DNA of 11,757 nt from the NCBI GenBank assembly GCA_030150485.1, contig JASLFZ010000068.1:1-11757 (forward strand), read 5' to 3'. The notes beneath the pieces were generated by a model, which saw nothing but the letters and a program-made list of their open reading frames with translations, searched no databases and had not been told where the DNA came from. The position numbers were made by a program, and so were the translations under genes. Origin of the DNA: Candidatus Saccharimonadales bacterium (GTDB lineage Bacteria > Patescibacteriota > Saccharimonadia > UBA4664 > SCTI01). Shown one piece after another: positions 7,586 through 11,757 of the stretch. Each line of letters starts with the position of its first letter. Position 1 is the stretch's first letter.

Positions 7586-8356
7586 CTAGCGGCTACTTCC
7601 AGAACCAATCGTGATGCCATATGGCCGATGCTTCTTGGAGTGGCTGGTTTTCTTCTTGGCCTTGGGGCAGACGCGTACGAACCACACTGCCTTGGGATGC
7701 TTGACCGTACGTCGTACGAGCTTGCACCTGGCCTTTTTCTTGACGACCTTCTTTATGGGACGAGTCACCGGTTGGACCGGCACTGGCTGGCCCTGCGGTT
7801 GTGGCGGGGTTCCTTCTGCATGCACTTCGGGCAGCGGGAGGTAAGAGATCGGCGGATCAACCGGAGTCTGCAGAAACACCGTTTCCCCGGAGACTTCACA
7901 GATCCCCTCGGCCACAACAGCGTGAGTCTCATCTTCGGGGTTGAGAACGCGGGCGCCGTACATGATGCATGCCCCGCTTTGCTGGTACATGTCGGTGAAC
8001 ACGGGTGTTTCAGCTTTGGTGTCGAAGACCGTGTAGGTGTCTTCCTGGAAGTCCGGGAGGATCCCCCGCATGCTCACAGTCACTTCGTAACCCTTCGAGG
8101 CGTAATACCGCACCTCTGCCCACCGGAAAGATGGGCAGACGGTTGAGGCCCGCACGACAAATTCACCGTATGGGACGTTGTCGATGGATATCGGCCGACT
8201 GCTTTCCGGCACGTCGATCGCTCCAGCGTCACAACCCGTTTCGTGTGGATTGTCGCCGTCTTTGACCGAAGGTCCGCTGCCGCCGGCGAAGGCGCTTGGC
8301 GTGATGCTGAGCATCAGCCCCAATATGGCAATGAGCACTGCACCTCTAATCTTCAT
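7586..8356 (-). CDS. secreted DUF2690-like protein with a basic tail
   Basis: Protein of 256 residues from ATG 8356, with GGGAGAG upstream and a promoter at 8420-8448. Residues 1-24 are a signal peptide (KIR, hydrophobic core AVLIAILGLMLSI, cleavage after SAFA). Residues 33-100 (DGDNPHETGCDAGAIDVP ... STVCPSFRWAEVRYY) have the layout of DUF2690, an extracellular domain of Actinobacteria: GC.aga near the start and vr.S..C...WA at the core. Six Cys (42, 74, 130, 153, 211, 230) could form three disulphides. Residues 165-200 are Pro-rich. The last 60 are strongly basic (IKKVVKKKARCKLVRR; PKAKKKTSHSKKHR), suited to binding nucleic acid, teichoic acid or a host cell surface. Function is unknown. 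A + frame across 7310-8146 is rejected. Confidence 0.75.
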   Translation of the reverse strand: MKIRGAVLIAILGLMLSITPSAFAGGSGPSVKDGDNPHETGCDAGAIDVPESSRPISIDNVPYGEFVVRASTVCPSFRWAEVRYYASKGYEVTVSMRGILPDFQEDTYTVFDTKAETPVFTDMYQQSGACIMYGARVLNPEDETHAVVAEGICEVSGETVFLQTPVDPPISYLPLPEVHAEGTPPQPQGQPVPVQPVTRPIKKVVKKKARCKLVRRTVKHPKAVWFVRVCPKAKKKTSHSKKHRPYGITIGSGSSR

Positions 8357-8419
8357 GTCTCTCCCTTATGGAAGTGTTGGTGGATGGAAGCTTAGGTCTT
8401 ACGGATACAGCAAGTCACT

Positions 8420-8448
8420 ATATTAACATAAAAACATTAAAAATGCAA
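8420..8448 (-). promoter_or_regulatory. promoter for the DUF2690-like gene
   Basis: TTGCAT (8448-8443), a 17-nt spacer and TAATAT (8425-8420) on minus; start near 8413, leader about 57 nt. It is divergent from the ROK kinase promoter. Confidence 0.5.
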
Positions 8449-8455
8449 TATATAG

Positions 8456-8484
8456 TTTCATGCGATAGGCATAAGCGGTATACT
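8456..8484 (+). promoter_or_regulatory. promoter giving leaderless ROK kinase mRNA
   Basis: TATACT (8479-8484) with a weak TTTCAT at 8456-8461, 17 nt upstream. Transcription should start at about 8490-8491, the A of the start codon itself. Confidence 0.55.
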
Positions 8485-8490
8485 GGACGC

Positions 8491-9303
8491 ATGTATATTG
8501 GCGTTGATATTGGTGGCTCAAAGATCCTGGTGGTGGCCGGCGCGACCGGCCGGGAGATTACGCGCCAAGCCAAGGTGGAGACACCTAATAACGCAGCTCA
8601 GGCCATTACTGAAATTGCACACCTTATTGAACAGGTGAGTGAGGGGAGCCCCGTGAAGGCTATTGCTGTGGGGGCGGCCGGCACGCTCGATCGCAAGCGC
8701 GGCATCTTGATCGAAAATCCTAACCTAGGCTGGGCGGAGACGCCGATTATAGCTCAATTAAAAAACCATTTTAAGGTTCCCATTACTCTGGAAAACGACG
8801 CCAATGTAGCCGGTTTAGCCGAGGCGGTTGAGGGCACCGGCCAGGGCTATCATTACGTTCTGTATGTGACCGTTTCGACGGGTGTGGGCACCGGGATCGT
8901 CATCAATCATGAAATCTACCACGGCGAGCACGACACCGAAGGCGGCCACATCTTGATCGCCGCCGAAAACACCATGGAGGAGCTGGAGTATGCGGTCTCC
9001 GGGCCGGCGCTGAAGCGCCGCTTCGGCCTGTACGGCTATGAGATCACCGATCCTAAGATGTGGGATGAGTTTGCCTGTGACCTTGCGGTTGGCCTCTATA
9101 ACTTCATTACGCTACTTTCGCCCTCGGTGGTGGTGATCGGCGGCGGTGTCGGCGTTCACTTCAAGAAATTCGAGGCGCCACTGCTTAAGCATTTACAGTC
9201 CCTGAAGCCTAAGTACCCGCTTCCACCTGTCGTTGCCGCAAGGCACATCGAGACCGCGGTGGCCTACGGCGCCCTCATCCTGGCCTCGCGCCTCAAGAAG
9301 TAG
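8491..9303 (+). CDS. ROK-family sugar kinase without the Cys zinc cluster
   Basis: Protein of 270 residues from ATG 8491; the longer frame from 8368 crosses the promoter and is rejected. The ROK order is clear: phosphate-1 loop VDIGGSK (5-11), sugar-site and catalytic block ENDANVAGLAEA (101-112) with catalytic base Asp103, VTVSTGVGTGIVI (127-138, phosphate 2), EGGHI (150-154) and adenosine loop VVVIGGGVG (213-221). It would phosphorylate a hexose with ATP in the cytoplasm; glucose, fructose or an N-acyl sugar cannot be told apart. Instead of the usual C.CG..GC zinc motif after EGGH it has TMEELEYAVSGPALKRRFG: no Cys remains, only the AVSGPAL end. The total is about 30 residues shorter than most ROK kinases. 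The message looks leaderless. The ROK transcription-factor branch is excluded by the missing N-terminal helix-turn-helix. Confidence 0.93.
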   Translation: MYIGVDIGGSKILVVAGATGREITRQAKVETPNNAAQAITEIAHLIEQVSEGSPVKAIAVGAAGTLDRKRGILIENPNLGWAETPIIAQLKNHFKVPITLENDANVAGLAEAVEGTGQGYHYVLYVTVSTGVGTGIVINHEIYHGEHDTEGGHILIAAENTMEELEYAVSGPALKRRFGLYGYEITDPKMWDEFACDLAVGLYNFITLLSPSVVVIGGGVGVHFKKFEAPLLKHLQSLKPKYPLPPVVAARHIETAVAYGALILASRLKK

Positions 9304-9340
9304 CTGTGCACGCACCCCGCGTAACCCCTCCTGCTTATGC

Positions 9341-9371
9341 TTGACGCGACTTCCTTGCCCTAGCGTATACT
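9341..9371 (+). promoter_or_regulatory. promoter for the metallopeptidase gene
   Basis: TTGACG (9341-9346), a 19-nt spacer (long) and TATACT (9366-9371). Start near 9378; the ribosome site AAAGGAGGG at 9385-9393 follows at once. Confidence 0.55.
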
Positions 9372-9398
9372 CGTGAAAGTAGGTAAAGGAGGGTCGTA

Positions 9399-9893
9399 TT
9401 GGAAACTATCATTAATGATTTTCCGCAGTTTGAATTTATACCGGGGAAATTTTTTATGTGGTCCCCGCACACCAACTCGATCTTTTACGACACCCGCCGC
9501 AAAAAGCAGAATGATGGCAAAATTGCGCTTGTCCACGAGATCGGCCACGCGCTGCTCGGCCATCGCCTCTACCGCTACGATATGGAGCTCATCAAGATGG
9601 AGATGGACGCCTGGGATCAGGTGCGCGCGTTAGCCCCCAAGTATGAGCTTTACGTCGATGAGCAGCACATTGCGCGCTGCATTGCCACCTATGACGCTTG
9701 GCTGACCAAGCGCGCCACCTGCCCCGACTGCCAAAACTTCAGCTTGCAGAAGGCGCGCGACCAGTACGGCTGCTTTGCTTGTGGCTCGGTTTGGCAGGTA
9801 AACTGGCGCAAAGACCGCCGCGTCACTCGCAAGGTGATCGAGCGTTACGAGAACCCGCTTCTCACAGCCAGCCAGTTTGCCCCGGCGGTCTAG
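9399..9893 (+). CDS. HEIGH zinc metallopeptidase with C-terminal zinc ribbon
   Basis: Protein of 164 residues. It starts at TTG 9399, chosen because the strong ribosome site AAAGGAGGG (9385-9393) lies 5 nt before it. HEIGHALLGH (46-55) is an HEXXH zinc site in the form seen in ImmA/IrrE (M78, DUF955) peptidases; E68 or D70 in KMEMDAWDQV, about 20 residues on, is a fair third ligand. The region before it is short and contains SIFYDTRR, like the M78 beta-hairpin. Residues 108-128 hold CPDC and CFAC, a four-Cys zinc ribbon added at the end. M78 proteins often cut repressors (ImmA with ImmR), but no helix-turn-helix repressor gene is next to it, so the target is unknown. Cytoplasmic: no signal peptide. 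Confidence 0.8.
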   Translation: METIINDFPQFEFIPGKFFMWSPHTNSIFYDTRRKKQNDGKIALVHEIGHALLGHRLYRYDMELIKMEMDAWDQVRALAPKYELYVDEQHIARCIATYDAWLTKRATCPDCQNFSLQKARDQYGCFACGSVWQVNWRKDRRVTRKVIERYENPLLTASQFAPAV

Positions 9894-9903
9894 CTCGCTT
9901 ACC

Positions 9904-9932
9904 TTTACCATCAGCTATAAATCAGATACAAT
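9904..9932 (+). promoter_or_regulatory. promoter of the S1-ylxR-infB operon
   Basis: TTTACC (9904-9909), a 17-nt spacer and TACAAT (9927-9932); start near 9939. The 57-nt leader ends with AAAGGGGG (9978-9985), 10 nt before ATG 9996. Confidence 0.65.
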
Positions 9933-9995
9933 AGGGATAATCATCCGGCCACTGAGGTGGAGGGTGAAATCTTTGTGAAAGGGGGCATATAACCT

Positions 9996-11105
9996 ATGCC
10001 TACATCAACTACTAAAACCAAAACCGCCGAGCCTACCATGGAGCAGCTGCTAGCTGAGCATGAGGTTGCGGCTTTAGATGCCGGAGACGTCGTGGAAGGG
10101 ACCGTTATTGCGGCCGATAAGCACGAGATCTGGCTAGATCTGGGGGAGCGCGGCACCGGCCTCGTGATTGGCCGCGAAATTGAGCGCGCCGAGGGCATTA
10201 ACCCTGGCGACGAGATCAGCGCCAGCGTGATCGAACCAGAGAGCGACGAGGGCTACGCCCTGCTGAGCCTCAAGAAGGTCGCTAAAGAAAAGGGCTGGGA
10301 GGCGCTCCAGCAGCGCTTTGAGGCCGGTGAGGTCTTCAGCCTGCAGGCCTTTGACGCCAATAAGGGCGGTTTACTGGTGGAGGTCGACGGTATTCGGGGC
10401 TTTTTGCCGGTCAGCCAGCTCAGTGCCGAAAATTACCCACGAGTTAGTGGGGCAGATAAGGATGAGATCCTGCACCGCCTTACTAACCTGATTGGCAAGC
10501 CGCTCAACGTGCGGGTGCTCGATATCAACCGCCGCGACAACAAGCTGATTGTTAGCGAAAAGGCCGCTCGGCGCGAAGACACCGAAACCAAGGTCGCCAA
10601 AATGAAGGTGGGTCAAACCGTTACAGGATTGGTTACGGGTGTGGTCGATTTCGGCATCTTCGTGAACGTCGAGGGTATCGAGGGACTGGTGCATATCTCC
10701 GAGATTGCCTGGGACCGCGTCGATAGCCCCAGCAAGTACGTAAAGGTGGGCCAACAGATTGAGGCCAAGATCATTGCCATCGACCGCGATAAGCTCAGCC
10801 TGAGCATGAAGCAGCTCCAGGCCGACCCCTGGATCGACGCCGTTAAGACCTTTAAGGTTGGTGCCGAGGTTGAAGGCACCGTAACGCGCATCACTCCCTT
10901 TGGGGCTTTTGTGCAGGTGACACCGGTGATCGAGGCGCTAGTACACATCAGCGAGCTCAGTGATGAGCACGTCGAAGACCCCACCAAGCTCCTGAAGGTG
11001 GGCGAGAAGAAGGCGTTCCGCATCATTACCATTGATCCGGAGGCGCACAAGCTCAGCCTGAGCCTTAAAGTACCTAAGAAGGCTACTAAGGCTGCCAAAG
11101 AGTAA
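9996..11105 (+). CDS. rpsA: ribosomal protein S1-type, four S1 domains
   Basis: Protein of 369 residues from ATG 9996. Four S1 (OB-fold) RNA-binding domains follow one another: about 30-95 (VVEGTVIAADKHEIWLDLG), 110-190 (GIRGFLPVSQL), 205-272 (GLVTGVVDFGIFVNVEGIEG, LVHISEIAWD) and 288-358 (GTVTRITPFGAFVQV, ALVHISELSDEHV). The last two are the most canonical. The N-terminal 20 residues are polar and the end is Lys/Ala-rich. This is shorter than the six-domain E. coli S1 but usual for Gram-positive and CPR S1-like proteins. It helps mRNAs bind the 30S subunit. It is the first gene of an operon with ylxR and infB, one base apart from ylxR; in many bacteria nusA, also an S1-domain protein, holds this place. 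It lacks the KH domains of NusA. Confidence 0.92.
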   Translation: MPTSTTKTKTAEPTMEQLLAEHEVAALDAGDVVEGTVIAADKHEIWLDLGERGTGLVIGREIERAEGINPGDEISASVIEPESDEGYALLSLKKVAKEKGWEALQQRFEAGEVFSLQAFDANKGGLLVEVDGIRGFLPVSQLSAENYPRVSGADKDEILHRLTNLIGKPLNVRVLDINRRDNKLIVSEKAARREDTETKVAKMKVGQTVTGLVTGVVDFGIFVNVEGIEGLVHISEIAWDRVDSPSKYVKVGQQIEAKIIAIDRDKLSLSMKQLQADPWIDAVKTFKVGAEVEGTVTRITPFGAFVQVTPVIEALVHISELSDEHVEDPTKLLKVGEKKAFRIITIDPEAHKLSLSLKVPKKATKAAKE

Positions 11106-11106
11106 G

Positions 11107-11289
11107 GTGGCCACTCCTGAGCGCAGCTGCCGCGTCTGCTGCACTAAGCGTCCCAAGGCCGACCTGACGCGCTGGGTGTGGCAGGGCAGCTGGGTCCAGG
11201 ATACCGCCCAAACCTTACCTGGCCGAGGTGCTTACACCTGTAGCGCGGGGTGCGCCACCACATTAAGCAAGATTAAACCGAGATCGTAG
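11107..11289 (+). CDS. ylxR: YlxR (RnpM, DUF448) RNA-binding protein
   Basis: Protein of 60 residues from GTG 11107, one base after the S1 stop. RSCRVCCTKRPKADLTRWVW and LPGRGAYTCSAGC are the hallmarks of the YlxR family: a CxxC-type start, R.K.eL.R, and the PGRGAY.C..C motif. The length is short for the family (about 80-95) because the C-terminal helix is trimmed to TTLSKIKPRS. In Bacillus the protein binds RNase P RNA and modulates its activity. In most bacteria it lies between nusA and infB, as it lies here before infB. Translational coupling to S1 is likely since no separate ribosome site is seen in the single-base gap. Confidence 0.9.
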   Translation: MATPERSCRVCCTKRPKADLTRWVWQGSWVQDTAQTLPGRGAYTCSAGCATTLSKIKPRS

Positions 11290-11296
11290 GAAAACC

Positions 11297-11757
11297 ATGG
11301 CCGAAACTGAAACCGCAATCGAGCTAAAGACCGTCGCTGTTCCTCCTGTAGTGGGGGTGGGCGAGCTTGCCGATAAGCTCGAGCTGCCGGTAACCCGCGT
11401 AATCGGCGAACTGATGAAAAATGGCGTTATGGCGACCATCAATGAACAGATCGACTTTGATACCGCCGCCATTATCGGTAGCGATCTGGGGTTTGAGGTG
11501 GTCGTGGAGAAGGTGGAGACACCCGAGACTCCCACTACGGTGCTGGCCGAAGGCGAAGGAACGCTGCGGCCGCCAATCGTGGCCGTGATGGGGCACGTCG
11601 ACCACGGCAAAACCAGCCTTCTTGATGCCATTCGTGATACCAGTGTGGCAAAAGGGGAGGCCGGCGGCATTACCCAGCACATCGGAGCCTACCAGGTTAA
11701 GCGTGGCGAGCGCTGGATCACTTTTCTCGATACGCCGGGCCACGAGGCCTTTAGCGC
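11297..11757 (+). CDS. infB: translation initiation factor IF-2 (N-terminal part, cut by window end)
   Basis: ATG 11297 opens a frame that runs off the window: 153 codons. TAGGA (11287-11291) overlapping the ylxR stop serves as ribosome site. Residues 20-68 (VGELADKLELPVTRVIGELMKNGVM ...) are the IF2_N domain. GHVDHGKT (99-106) is the G1 P-loop, GGITQHIG (123-130) the G2 switch I and DTPGHEAF (145-152) the G3 switch II of the GTPase. Only about 95 residues precede the GTPase domain, against several hundred in E. coli, so this is a short-form IF-2. It places initiator tRNA on the 30S subunit and uses GTP at subunit joining. It is third in the S1-ylxR-infB operon. Confidence 0.97.
   Translation, partial: MAETETAIELKTVAVPPVVGVGELADKLELPVTRVIGELMKNGVMATINEQIDFDTAAIIGSDLGFEVVVEKVETPETPTTVLAEGEGTLRPPIVAVMGHVDHGKTSLLDAIRDTSVAKGEAGGITQHIGAYQVKRGERWITFLDTPGHEAFS

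Noticed and set aside
7310..8146. 278-residue plus-strand reading frame
   Set aside because: It overlaps, on the opposite strand, a protein with a signal peptide, ribosome site and promoter. Its own start lacks a ribosome site, and its sequence has no recognisable domain. The perfect AAGGAGGTGA inside it is better read as the anti-SD of a minus-strand RNA, though a frame starting just after it cannot be wholly excluded.
8368..8490. N-terminal extension of the ROK kinase
   Set aside because: It would be encoded across the ROK promoter and the divergent promoter; family alignment begins at MYIGVDIGG.
9964..9978. Mini-frame GTG AAA TCT TTG TGA in the S1 leader, possible leader peptide
   Set aside because: Only four codons, the purine-rich stretch before it is too close to act as a normal ribosome site, and such a frame is easily found by chance.
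10371..11743. Minus-strand frames opposite S1, ylxR and infB
   Set aside because: Shadows of strongly conserved plus-strand genes with GC-biased third positions.

Overview
The window looks like chromosomal DNA of a small-genome bacterium, most likely a Candidate Phyla Radiation (Patescibacteria) member, with Saccharibacteria as my best guess. The reasons are a 23S-5S unit with a large insertion and no 16S gene beside it, very short single-domain proteins, several -10 boxes so close to start codons that the mRNAs should be leaderless, a short four-domain S1 protein next to ylxR-infB, and small sortase-type and secreted surface proteins. TGA is used as a stop codon (ends of the genes at 792 and 1214), so a Gracilibacteria-type recoded TGA is excluded. 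The lineage is inferred from memory of gene content, not from a tree.

Layout. 1-1459: a possible CDS tail, a hypothetical gene (164-691), an AHSA1/SRPBCC-fold gene (792-1184) and a small acidic protein (1214-1459), all on +. 1460-5469: an rRNA unit made of a leader, 23S (about 1750-5079), a spacer with two long hairpins, 5S (about 5329-5436) and a strong terminator. The 23S carries an insertion of about 335 nt in the loop of helix 79, folded into several long hairpin arms with no ORF. Its flanks form an 18-bp processing stem whose two strands can each also fold locally. 5470-6852: a 48-residue membrane protein behind a promoter with a palindrome over its -10, a minus-strand SPOUT/TrmH rRNA or tRNA methyltransferase, and a plus-strand KGG-repeat protein behind a consensus promoter and a long leader. 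6853-8450: two minus-strand surface or secreted proteins (an IPQTG sortase-type protein and a DUF2690-like secreted protein with a basic tail). Between them lies a good minus-strand promoter driving a possible structured small RNA that contains a perfect anti-Shine-Dalgarno sequence. 8456-9893: a leaderless ROK-family kinase lacking the usual cysteine zinc cluster, then a HEIGH metallopeptidase with a C-terminal zinc ribbon that starts with TTG. 9904-11757: a tightly packed translation operon, S1 protein - ylxR - infB, with infB cut by the window edge.

Most recognisable functions concern translation: 23S, 5S, SPOUT methyltransferase, S1, YlxR and IF-2. The rest concern the cell surface and small housekeeping or stress proteins. 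No CRISPR, transposase or phage gene was seen. The most unusual parts are the helix-79 expansion, the orphan 23S leader that contains a 12-nt copy of the 16S 3'-end sequence, the candidate anti-SD RNA and the repeated use of leaderless starts.
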